Below are positions 24,619 through 32,157 of a DNA stretch of 64,000 bases, one piece after another. The position numbers were made by a program, and so were the translations under genes. The stretch comes from Arthrobacter gengyunqii. GTDB taxonomy: Bacteria > Actinomycetota > Actinomycetes > Actinomycetales > Micrococcaceae. Position 1 is the stretch's first letter; each line of letters begins with the position of its first letter. The notes under the pieces are model-generated. The model searched no databases. It was not told the origin of the DNA and worked only from the letters and a program-made list of their open reading frames with translations. The stretch is taken from the NCBI RefSeq assembly GCF_023022985.1, contig NZ_CP095461.1, forward strand, positions 744,001 through 808,000. The letters are read 5' to 3'.

Positions 24619-25785
24619 GTGAGTTCGGGCGGGAGCGACGGGAACGGGCCGCAGATCGCCGTGCTCGGCGCCGGGATCCTGGGGGTGTCCACGGCGGTGC
24701 AGCTGCTGCGCGGCGGCGCGTCCGTCACCCTGGTGACGGATGCGCATCCTGCCAGCGGGGCATCGGGTCGCTCCCTTTCGTGGTTGAACTCCGGCGGCGG
24801 CTATCCGCCGGAGTATCACCGGCTGCGGCTGGCCGGCATGGACCGTTACCGGACCCTGCTGGCGGAGAACCCCGACCTCGACTGGCTCCGGTTCGACGGC
24901 GGCGTGTACTGGGACGGCGGCGCGCTCGCGGACAGGTGCGAGGCGCAGCGGGACCGCGGATATGACGCACGGCTGGTTCCGGCGAGCGGCGTGGCCGGCG
25001 TGGCCCCCGGCCTGGACCCGGCGGCGCTGCCGGCCGAAGTGCTGTTCAATCCCGGCGAAGGCTGGGTGAGCCTGCCACACCTCATCCGGCACCTGCTGGC
25101 AGAATTCGCGCTGCTCGGCGGAACCCTGGTCACCGCAGCGGGACCGGCCTCCGTGATCGTGGAAGGAGGCGCCGCCGTCGGGCTCCGCACTGAATCCGGG
25201 GAAGTGCATCCGGCTGACGCGGTGCTGGTGGCCGCCGGCGCCGGCACTCCCGCCCTCCTTGATGGGCTGGGGGTACAGCTGCAGGACGGATCGGATCTGG
25301 CCATGCTGGTGGTGACCGAGCCCAAGGCACACAGCCTCAGGGCGGTGCTGAACACCCCGCGGGTATCCGTGCGGCCGCATCCGGGCTCCCGGCTTGCGAT
25401 GGATTCCACCTGGTATCTGGATCAGATCACACCCAACGACGACGGCGGCTGGTCGGTGGATCCGCAGGTGGTGCTGGACCTGGTGGACGAGGCCTCGGCT
25501 CTGCTTGCCGGCCACCCGCGGCTGGTGGCACAGAGCTGGCGGATCGGGTTGAAGCCGGTGCCCGGCGACGGCCGGCCCGTGCTGGGGGAGCTGACGGGGA
25601 TGCCCGGATGCTACGTGGCGTTTACCCATTCCGGAGCGACTCTCGGGTTGATTGCCGGTGAGCTGCTGGCCCGCGAGATCCTCTCCGGACGGCGGCATCC
25701 AATGCTTGGTCCATTCCGGCCGGAGCGGATGGCATGCTACGCTCCGGTGCGGGCCGGACAGGCCGGGTTCTTCGGCCAACTTTGA
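24619..25785 (+). CDS. FAD-dependent oxidoreductase, DAO family
   Basis: A 388-residue D-amino-acid-oxidase-fold flavoprotein: N-terminal AVLGAGILGVSTAVQLLRGG, ASGRSLSWLNSGG, the second nucleotide strand DAVLVAAGAGTPALLDGLG, and the C-terminal FAD contact GCYVAFTHSGATLGLIAGELLAREI. The family oxidises amines or amino acids. The GTG start is six bases after the GMC stop, so it is in the same operon as the alcohol and GMC dehydrogenases. Perhaps it acts on an amino group of the same molecule, but that is a guess. Confidence 0.78.
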   Translation: MSSGGSDGNGPQIAVLGAGILGVSTAVQLLRGGASVTLVTDAHPASGASGRSLSWLNSGGGYPPEYHRLRLAGMDRYRTLLAENPDLDWLRFDGGVYWDGGALADRCEAQRDRGYDARLVPASGVAGVAPGLDPAALPAEVLFNPGEGWVSLPHLIRHLLAEFALLGGTLVTAAGPASVIVEGGAAVGLRTESGEVHPADAVLVAAGAGTPALLDGLGVQLQDGSDLAMLVVTEPKAHSLRAVLNTPRVSVRPHPGSRLAMDSTWYLDQITPNDDGGWSVDPQVVLDLVDEASALLAGHPRLVAQSWRIGLKPVPGDGRPVLGELTGMPGCYVAFTHSGATLGLIAGELLAREILSGRRHPMLGPFRPERMACYAPVRAGQAGFFGQL

Positions 25786-25932
25786 AACACTACGCAGCCG
25801 GTGAACGGCTTTCAAGAGGAACTTCGTGCAGATTACGCATTGTTTTCGCTTGGACATGGCTCACGCGGTTTCCGTGTCACGCTTTCGAATCCAGACAGTG
25901 CCGCCTGGGCAGCCACGAATCCGGAGGACGGA

Positions 25933-26895
25933 ATGAGTCACACCACGATACCGAGGACAGTTGAAGGGTCAGCGGACAGATCCGGCAGGCAGCGGGCCGG
26001 AAAGACCAGCCTTTGGTGGGCCCTGACTATTGAACCGGAGGAGAAGGGGTCGTGTGACGGGTGGGTCAAGCATGTTGTTGCGCCGCTGAGCGCGCAGGCG
26101 CGGAACTGGGGTGCCGGCCGGGCGGGCTTCTCACGCAGCGAAGATGAGAACAGCCCCTCCCTCAACATGAATGTGGTGGCCCCCGCCGACGTTGTGGACC
26201 GTGTGTGGGACTTTGCCAACGCGCTGGCTCTCCGGTCCGGCCCGACGCTTGGCTCCGTAAAGCTTGCTCAAACCAAGGCAATCACCCCGCCATGGGCGGG
26301 AGGGCCGGTGCCACGGAAAATGGAAGCAGCACTGGCAAAGTACGGTGGCATGCAGGGTATGGAGCTGGCGGGCGATGTTGCGGAGCTTTCCTCTGACCTG
26401 GCTATTTGGGCGGTCGGCCGTTTCCCCGGCAGCAACGTGCGCTCGCCGTTGGCCGCCCTGCTGCTCTTCGACACGTGCCACAGCATGATGAGGGGGCCGC
26501 GGTCGGCTGTGTGGGCTGACCGCCGGACAGTGAGCTGGAATTACTACTGGGACATGCACCTGCGCAGCTGCACTGCTTCCTACGGCCTCCGCTCGGAGCG
26601 CGCGCACCAGACGCTGAAGGACCAGCTTGCTCCGAGGATTGTTCCTGCCCACCGGATTATGGCCGCCCTTGCCTCTGAGCCTTCCGTTGACGCTTGGCGC
26701 AAGCGCTGGGTGCGGGTCATTGATAACTACCTGTACCGGGCAGACAAGGCACGCGTTAGCCGCAGCGCTCAGCAGATGACCATGACCCAGGGCAGGCACA
26801 TGCTCAACCGCCTCGGCATCTCCGTGCGTGATGAGGCTGCCCTCGGCCAGTACGCACGTGCCTGGACCAAGGAACTTGAGGATGGCCTTGCGTGA
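25933..26895 (+). CDS. Orphan protein resembling the C-terminal domain of lantibiotic dehydratases / thiopeptide-type maturases
   Basis: A 320-residue protein. The start at 25933 has GGAGG six bases upstream; an in-frame ATG at 25801 lacks one. Its plan recalls the LanB C-terminal (SpaB_C/thiopeptide-type) domain. WWALTIEPE opens the fold, VVAPLSAQARNWGAGRAGFSRSE stands where family members have a hydrophobic-Arg/Tyr block, and KYGGMQGMELAGDVAELSSDLAI resembles the YGG-x-EG-x(n)-SS-x-hydrophobic helix. The family lyase would eliminate glutamate from glutamylated Ser/Thr. No precursor peptide, cyclase or larger dehydratase is nearby. The assignment rests on motif resemblance only, so it could be wrong. 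Confidence 0.42.
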   Translation: MSHTTIPRTVEGSADRSGRQRAGKTSLWWALTIEPEEKGSCDGWVKHVVAPLSAQARNWGAGRAGFSRSEDENSPSLNMNVVAPADVVDRVWDFANALALRSGPTLGSVKLAQTKAITPPWAGGPVPRKMEAALAKYGGMQGMELAGDVAELSSDLAIWAVGRFPGSNVRSPLAALLLFDTCHSMMRGPRSAVWADRRTVSWNYYWDMHLRSCTASYGLRSERAHQTLKDQLAPRIVPAHRIMAALASEPSVDAWRKRWVRVIDNYLYRADKARVSRSAQQMTMTQGRHMLNRLGISVRDEAALGQYARAWTKELEDGLA

Positions 26896-26920
26896 AAGGG
26901 CGCTCTGAGACAGTAAGCCG

Positions 26921-26942
26921 GACGGGGCCGCCGGGCCCTGTC
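26921..26942. terminator. Possible terminator between convergent genes
   Basis: GACGGGGC (26921-26928) pairs with GCCCTGTC (26935-26942) with one wobble. It lies between the orphan gene and the convergent arsR gene. No U-run. Confidence 0.35.
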
Positions 26943-27292
26943 TACCGCGGTGAGAGAACGGCGGCGGCCCGCTCCAGAGCACCGGGAACAATCGAGTAGT
27001 ACGCCCAGACACCCCGCTTTTCGCGGTGCAGGATGCCGGCGTCCACGAGGATCTTCAAGTGATGCGACACGGTGGGCTGGCCCAGGCCGACCGGCTCGGT
27101 GAGATCGCAGACGCAGGCTTCCTTGTTCTCCTGTGCGGCGATCAACGAGACCAGGCGCAGCCGCGTCGGTTCAGCCACGGCTTTGAGCAGCCGGGCAAAA
27201 CGCTGGGCATCTTCGGCACTGAGCGCTTCGGAAGTCAGCGGCGTGCAGCACTCTTCGGCAAGGGGATCGGCGGCGATCTGAACGGGGGTCAC
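26942..27292 (-). CDS. arsR: ArsR-family arsenic-responsive repressor
   Basis: A 116-residue SmtB/ArsR winged-helix repressor. The metal-sensing motif ACVCDLTEP (about residues 59-67) places a CxC in the recognition-helix region, as in classical ArsR, and PTVSHHLKILVDAGILHREKRG is the DNA-recognition helix and wing (partly quoted). A further Cys pair, EECC, lies near residue 14. As(III) binding should release it from the operator at 27344-27367. Start is GTG at 27292. It is divergent from the acr3 operon, the standard arrangement for self and operon control. Confidence 0.88.
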   Translation of the reverse strand: MTPVQIAADPLAEECCTPLTSEALSAEDAQRFARLLKAVAEPTRLRLVSLIAAQENKEACVCDLTEPVGLGQPTVSHHLKILVDAGILHREKRGVWAYYSIVPGALERAAAVLSPR

Positions 27293-27313
27293 CCGTCCAT
27301 TATGCTCCCCGGA

Positions 27314-27367
27314 TTGACATCCGTCGATGGCTGGGAGAATACTCAATATTGATAAACATCGATATTG
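27314..27367 (+). promoter_or_regulatory. ars operon promoter with ArsR operator
   Basis: The -35 is TTGACA (27314-27319) and the -10 is AATACT (27338-27343), with an 18-base spacer. Directly after it, CAATATTGAT (27344-27353) and ATCGATATTG (27358-27367) form an inverted repeat matching at 9 of 10 positions, the usual ArsR/SmtB operator shape. The operator covers the expected transcription start. Confidence 0.8.
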
Positions 27368-27403
27368 TTCGATACCTGCTGTCTCGAACGTCTGAGGAGT
27401 TAC

Positions 27404-28501
27404 GTGAGCACCCCCGCCACATCTACCGGTCAGGTTACTGCCCGGCTGTCGACCCTGGACCGCTTCCTGCCTGTGTGGATCCTGACCGCCATGGTGACCG
27501 GCCTGCTGCTGGGCCGGCTGCTCCCCGGCGTCGGCCCGGCCCTGGACTCGGTCAAGGTCGCCAACGTGTCCCTGCCCATCGCCGTCGGCCTGCTGGTGAT
27601 GATGTATCCGGTGCTGGCCAAGGTCCGCTACGACGAAACCTCCAAAGTGGTTGCGGACCGGAAGCTGATGGTCACCTCTCTGGTGCTGAACTGGGTGGCC
27701 GCGCCGGCGTTCATGTTTGCGCTGGCTTGGATTTTCCTGCCGGACCTGCCCGAGTACCGCACTGGATTGATCATTGTGGGGCTGGCCCGCTGCATCGCCA
27801 TGGTGATGATCTGGAACGATCTGGCCTGCGGGGACCGCGAAGCCGCCGCCGTGCTGGTGGCGATCAACTCCGTCTTTCAGGTCCTGGCTTTTGGTGCCCT
27901 GGGCTGGTTCTACCTGCAGGTGCTGCCCGGCTGGCTGGGGCTGGAAACCACAAGTGTTGAGTTCTCGTTCTGGGCCATTACGCTCAGCGTCCTGATCTTC
28001 CTGGGCATCCCGCTGCTCGCCGGCTTCCTGACCCGCATCCTCGGCGAAAAAGCGAAGGGCCGCGACTGGTACGAGGGCACGTTCCTGCCGAAGCTGGGCC
28101 CGTGGGCTCTCTACGGACTGCTGTTCACCATCGTGCTGCTGTTCGCCCTGCAGGGGGACGAAATCACCTCGAACCCGCTCGACGTCGCCCGGATCGCCCT
28201 GCCGCTGCTGGTCTACTTTGTTGTTGTGTTCAGCGTCGGCATGCTGCTCGGCAAGATCCTGAACCTGGGCTACCCGCGCACCACTACACTGGCGTTCACC
28301 GCCGCCGGCAACAACTTTGAACTGGCTATCGCCGTGGCAATCGGCACCTACGGGGTGACCTCCGGGCAGGCCCTGGCCGGCGTCGTCGGGCCCCTGATCG
28401 AAGTCCCGGTGCTGGTGGCCCTGGTTTACGTTGCCCTCTGGGCGCAGAAAAAGTACTGGCCCTCCGCCGCACCCGCCTCTCCAGAAATGACGAACCGATG
28501 A
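27404..28501 (+). CDS. acr3: ACR3-family arsenite efflux permease
   Basis: A 365-residue integral membrane protein with about ten helices that exports As(III). Family marks are FLPVWILTAMVTGLLLG at the start, ARCIAMVMIWNDLACGD (the conserved Cys of ACR3 in an R-C-I-A-M-V context), the RTTTLAFTAAGNNFELAIAVAI block near residue 295-315, and the closing GPLIEVPVLVALVYVAL. The GTG start has GAGGAG upstream. The stop overlaps the arsC start by ATGA. Confidence 0.92.
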   Translation: MSTPATSTGQVTARLSTLDRFLPVWILTAMVTGLLLGRLLPGVGPALDSVKVANVSLPIAVGLLVMMYPVLAKVRYDETSKVVADRKLMVTSLVLNWVAAPAFMFALAWIFLPDLPEYRTGLIIVGLARCIAMVMIWNDLACGDREAAAVLVAINSVFQVLAFGALGWFYLQVLPGWLGLETTSVEFSFWAITLSVLIFLGIPLLAGFLTRILGEKAKGRDWYEGTFLPKLGPWALYGLLFTIVLLFALQGDEITSNPLDVARIALPLLVYFVVVFSVGMLLGKILNLGYPRTTTLAFTAAGNNFELAIAVAIGTYGVTSGQALAGVVGPLIEVPVLVALVYVALWAQKKYWPSAAPASPEMTNR

Positions 28502-28923
28502 GCACCACCGAAACCACAACCAAGCCCTCCGTCCTCTTCGTCTGCGTACACAACGCCGGCCGGTCGCAAATGGCTGCCGCCTACCTGCGCAGCCTCGGCG
28601 AGGGACGGATCGAGGTCCGCTCCGCCGGCTCCGCACCCGCGGACGCGGTTAACCCCGCCGCTGTGGCCGCTATGGCAGAGGACGGGATCGATATGTCCGC
28701 GGAACTGCCGAAGGTCCTGACCACCGAGGCCGTGCAGGAGTCCGACGTCGTGATTACCATGGGCTGCGGCGATGCCTGCCCGATCTTCCCCGGAAAACGC
28801 TACGAGGACTGGAAACTCGAGGATCCCGCCGGACAGGGCGTGGAAGCAGTCCGGCCCATCCGGGACGACATCAAGGCCCGGATTCAGGATCTGATTGCAG
28901 ACCTGCTGCCCGAGCACGCATAG
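28498..28923 (+). CDS. arsC: Arsenate reductase, low-molecular-weight-phosphatase fold (ArsC / arsenate-mycothiol transferase type)
   Basis: A 141-residue enzyme that reduces As(V) to As(III). The P-loop is FVCVHNAGRSQMAAAYL with catalytic Cys16 and Arg22. A downstream ITMGCGDACPIFPGKRYEDWKLEDPAG block (about residues 89-115) carries two more Cys and the conserved Asp-Pro. Actinobacterial homologues use mycothiol/mycoredoxin or thioredoxin for regeneration; which applies here cannot be told. It feeds As(III) to the adjacent Acr3 pump. Confidence 0.9.
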   Translation: MSTTETTTKPSVLFVCVHNAGRSQMAAAYLRSLGEGRIEVRSAGSAPADAVNPAAVAAMAEDGIDMSAELPKVLTTEAVQESDVVITMGCGDACPIFPGKRYEDWKLEDPAGQGVEAVRPIRDDIKARIQDLIADLLPEHA

Positions 28924-28935
28924 AGGAGAACACCC

Positions 28936-30432
28936 ATGCCTGAGAACACCGAGATTTCCGAACTTCCCGTCGCCGTGATCGGTGCCGGACCCGTGGGCCT
29001 GGCCGCCGCCGCAGAGCTGCTCGAACGCGGCCTGGCCCCGATCATCTTCGAAGCCGGCGCCACGCCCGCTTCCGCGGTCGCCTCCTGGGGCCACATCCGC
29101 CTGTTCTCGCCGTGGCAGTACGACGTCGACGCCGCCGCCCGCCGCCTGCTCGCCCCCACGGGGTGGCAGGAACCCGACGCCGAAACCCTGCCCACCGGCG
29201 CCGAACTCCATGCGCAGTATCTGTCACCGCTGGCCGCCGTCCCCGCGATCGCCGACGCACTGCACACCTCCACCCGGGTTCTCGCCGTCAGCCGCGAGGG
29301 ACTGGACAAGACCCGCACCGGCGGCCGGGAGAACGCGCCGTTCCTTCTCCGGGTGGAAGATGCAGAGGGCACGATCACCGATTACCGGGCACGCGCCGTC
29401 ATCGACGCCTCCGGCACTTGGAGCACACCGAACCCGCTGGGCCAGGCAGGGCTGCGGGCCGTCGGGGAAGCCGACGCGTTTGAGGCAGGGCTCATCACCG
29501 CTCCTTTGCCTGACGTTACCGGCCGCGACCGCGCCCGGTTCGCCGGCAAACACGTCCTGGTGGTCGGCGCCGGCCACTCGGCCGCGAACACCCTGCTGGC
29601 CCTGGGCGAGCTGGCCGAGCAGGAGCCCGGCACCCGGATCAGCTGGGCCATCCGCAGTGCCTCCGCCAACGGGGTTTACGGCGGCGGCGACCTGGACGGC
29701 CTGCCCGCCCGTGGCGCGCTGGGCAGCCGGCTGCGCACCCTGGTGCAGGAGGGGCGGATCGAGCTGCACACCTCCTTCACCATCACCGGCTTCAAGACCT
29801 CCGATACCCTCGCAGTGGTCGGCACTACGCCGGAAGGTGAGAAGCAGCTGGACGTGGACCTGCTGGTTCCGGCCACCGGATTCCGCCCTGACCTGAACCT
29901 GCTGCGCGAAATCCGGCTGGACCTCGACCCCGCCGTGGAGGCACCGCGGGAACTCGGTCCGCTGATTGACCCCGAGTTCCACAGCTGCGGCACCGTGGCA
30001 CCGCACGGCGCCAAGATGCTGTCCCACCCGGAGAAGGACTTCTACATCGTGGGCATGAAGTCCTACGGCCGGGCCCCCACATTCCTGATGGCCACCGGCT
30101 ACGAGCAGGTCCGCTCCATCGCCGCAGCCCTGGCCGGAGACCAACAGGCCGCCGACGACGTGCAGCTGGTCCTGCCCGAAACCGGCGTCTGCTCCACCGA
30201 CCTCGGCGGCAGCTGCGACGCACCGGCCGCTGATGGGGCAGCGGAAGCAGTGTCCTGTTGCGGAACGGCACCTGAACCCGCAGCCGAGCAGGCATCATCC
30301 TGCTGCGGCGCTCCCGAAGCGGCACCGGAACCTGCCCCGGCGGCGTCGTCCTGCTGCAGCGCACCCGAACCGCAGTTCCTGGGTATTCCCACCGGACTGG
30401 AACACGGCCGCTCCGCGGCTCGGGAGAGCTGA
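28936..30432 (+). CDS. Ars-operon flavoprotein with cysteine-pair tail
   Basis: A 498-residue FAD/NAD(P)-binding oxidoreductase: the first Rossmann motif is VAVIGAGPVGLAAAAELL (residue 10 onward), the second HVLVVGAGHSAANTLLALG (about 208). The last 70 residues form a disordered-looking Ala/Pro/Glu tail carrying three Cys-Cys pairs (SCCG, SCCG, SCCS) plus single cysteines in VCSTDLGGSC. Vicinal cysteines of this kind bind As(III) well, so the tail may hold or deliver arsenite (inference). It lies 12 bases after arsC and directly before arsO. Its reaction is unknown; thioredoxin-reductase-like or monooxygenase roles are both possible. Confidence 0.72.
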   Translation: MPENTEISELPVAVIGAGPVGLAAAAELLERGLAPIIFEAGATPASAVASWGHIRLFSPWQYDVDAAARRLLAPTGWQEPDAETLPTGAELHAQYLSPLAAVPAIADALHTSTRVLAVSREGLDKTRTGGRENAPFLLRVEDAEGTITDYRARAVIDASGTWSTPNPLGQAGLRAVGEADAFEAGLITAPLPDVTGRDRARFAGKHVLVVGAGHSAANTLLALGELAEQEPGTRISWAIRSASANGVYGGGDLDGLPARGALGSRLRTLVQEGRIELHTSFTITGFKTSDTLAVVGTTPEGEKQLDVDLLVPATGFRPDLNLLREIRLDLDPAVEAPRELGPLIDPEFHSCGTVAPHGAKMLSHPEKDFYIVGMKSYGRAPTFLMATGYEQVRSIAAALAGDQQAADDVQLVLPETGVCSTDLGGSCDAPAADGAAEAVSCCGTAPEPAAEQASSCCGAPEAAPEPAPAASSCCSAPEPQFLGIPTGLEHGRSAARES

Positions 30433-31548
30433 TTGCCCGTCACCTCGGGGCGCAATGTTGATGTCCTGGTGATCGGGGGCGGCCAGGCCGGTCTCGCCGC
30501 AGGGTTCTACCTGAACCGGCTGCGGCGGGACGAGGCCTCGGGTCGCTCCGGTCCGGCTCCAACCTTTGCCATTCTGGACGCCAACGCGGAGCCCGGCGGT
30601 GCGTGGCAGCACTACTGGAACAGTCTGGAACTGTTCTCCCCAGCGGCCTACAGTTCCCTGCCCGGTTACCGGATGCCTGCATGGAAGGGCGAAGGCAACC
30701 CCTCCGCCGACCACGTTGCGAACTATCTTCGCACCTATGAATCGCGCTATGACCTGCCGGTGCACCGCCCGGTCCGGGTGCAGGCAGTTCGCGCGGCCGA
30801 TGGCGGCGGATATGTAACGGACACCGATCGCGGGCAGTGGACCAGCCGGGTGGTCATCAACGCCACCGGGAGCTGGAACACCCCTCAGTTCCCGCGGCCG
30901 CCCGGCAGCGACCGGTTCGCCGGACAGCAGCTGCACACGGCCGGCTACCGGGGCCCGGAGCCTTATGCCGGACGAAACGTTGTGGTGGTGGGCGGCGGGA
31001 ACTCCGGTGCGCAGATTGCCGCGGACCTCGCACCGACTGCGGCGGTCACCTGGGTGACCCGGAACCCGCCGCGGTACCTGCCCGACGACGTCGACGGCCG
31101 GGCACTGTTCGACATCGCCACCCGCCGCGTCCGGGCCCTTGCGGCGGGGGAGCCCGAGGGCGGCGGGGTCGCTTCCTTGGGAGACATTGTTGCCGTTCCG
31201 TCCGTGCGGGCGGCACGGGACGCCGGCCTGCTTGATGCGCGGCCAATGTTTTCCCGGCTCACTCCCGGCGGCGTGCAGGAGGAGGACGGGAAACAGCTGG
31301 ATGCCGATGTGATCATTTGGTGCACCGGTTTCCGGCCGGACCTGCAGCATCTGCAGCCGCTTGGCCTCACCACCCGGAACGGTGTCCCGGCAACTGACGC
31401 GTTGCCGGCCACGCGCTCAGTCGACAGCCCTGGCCTGTTCTTCCTGGGGTACGGAGACTGGTGCGGTCCGGCGTCGGCCACCCTCATCGGCGTGGGCGCT
31501 GCCGCGCGTGACACCGTGGCGGCCGTTGCGGGATCGGTGTCTTTGTAG
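30433..31548 (+). CDS. arsO: ArsO-type flavin-containing monooxygenase
   Basis: A 371-residue FAD/NADPH oxidoreductase: FAD motif VLVIGGGQAGLAAGFYL, NADP motif VVVVGGGNSGAQIAADL, and the terminal FAD block LFFLGYGDWCGPASATLIG typical of ArsO proteins. ArsO accompanies ars operons and has been linked to arsenic resistance, but its reaction is unsettled. The TTG start sits directly on the upstream stop (TGATTG) with GGGAGAG before it. The gene ends the ars operon. Confidence 0.8.
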   Translation: MPVTSGRNVDVLVIGGGQAGLAAGFYLNRLRRDEASGRSGPAPTFAILDANAEPGGAWQHYWNSLELFSPAAYSSLPGYRMPAWKGEGNPSADHVANYLRTYESRYDLPVHRPVRVQAVRAADGGGYVTDTDRGQWTSRVVINATGSWNTPQFPRPPGSDRFAGQQLHTAGYRGPEPYAGRNVVVVGGGNSGAQIAADLAPTAAVTWVTRNPPRYLPDDVDGRALFDIATRRVRALAAGEPEGGGVASLGDIVAVPSVRAARDAGLLDARPMFSRLTPGGVQEEDGKQLDADVIIWCTGFRPDLQHLQPLGLTTRNGVPATDALPATRSVDSPGLFFLGYGDWCGPASATLIGVGAAARDTVAAVAGSVSL

Positions 31549-31580
31549 CGAACCGGGGTTCTCTGCGTTAGGCTCCCGAA

Positions 31581-32096
31581 ATGGGGAATTCCAAGCGCAC
31601 ATCCGAAGAGGATTACCGGCATTATGCCCGACCAGAACCAGGCTCCAATGTGAGTTGGGTGGAGGTCATTGACGACGGCAGCGGACGAGAGACACCGGCG
31701 GACTCAGATCGGTTGTTCGATCCGGTGTCCGGGTCCGTGACGAATCCTGACCTCGGCGGGGCGGAGAACGTCGGCGTTCCTGTGCAAGTGCCGTCGGGCG
31801 CTCCCGTGGTGCACCGCAGAAATCGAAGCCTCTGGGCTGCATGGGTGCTGGTGGCGTTTGCCCTGGTAGTCGGGCTCGGTTGGCTTTTCGGGCTCCTCCC
31901 GTCGCAGTGGGACGGCAACGTGTGGGCGGCCGACGGTTCTTTTTCCTCAGCAGCCGAGACCTCATGGCTCAGCCTGGAGATGCAGATGAACCTGTCTATG
32001 GCGGGGCCGTATCTTGTTTTCGTAGGACTGCTGGGCGCCATCATCCTGCTGGCCCTGCAGGCAGTCATCTTCCGCCGGGATCCCCGGACGGATTGA
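31581..32096 (+). CDS. Hypothetical membrane protein
   Basis: Not recognised. The 171-residue protein has an acidic, Gly/Pro-rich cytoplasmic half (residues 1-80), then two membrane helices (about 86-106 and 142-163) separated by a 35-residue loop with WDGNVWAADGSFSSA. TAGGCT (31569-31574) ends six bases before the ATG and no ribosome-binding site is seen, so it is likely leaderless and not part of the ars operon. Confidence 0.55.
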   Translation: MGNSKRTSEEDYRHYARPEPGSNVSWVEVIDDGSGRETPADSDRLFDPVSGSVTNPDLGGAENVGVPVQVPSGAPVVHRRNRSLWAAWVLVAFALVVGLGWLFGLLPSQWDGNVWAADGSFSSAAETSWLSLEMQMNLSMAGPYLVFVGLLGAIILLALQAVIFRRDPRTD

Positions 32097-32157
32097 GTCC
32101 TGAGGGACAGCTCCATGTAGTTATCCGTTGTACGGCACGGCCGCGAGTCCCGTGGAG

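Noticed and set aside
22858..25857. A 999-codon open frame on the minus strand
   Set aside because: It is fully antisense to the GMC and DAO oxidoreductase genes; the sequence is low-complexity His/Gly/Arg with no domain.
26942..28636. A 564-residue minus-strand protein ending in an ArsR domain
   Set aside because: Everything before GTG 27292 is antisense to acr3 and crosses the ars promoter and operator; only the last 116 residues are the real ArsR.
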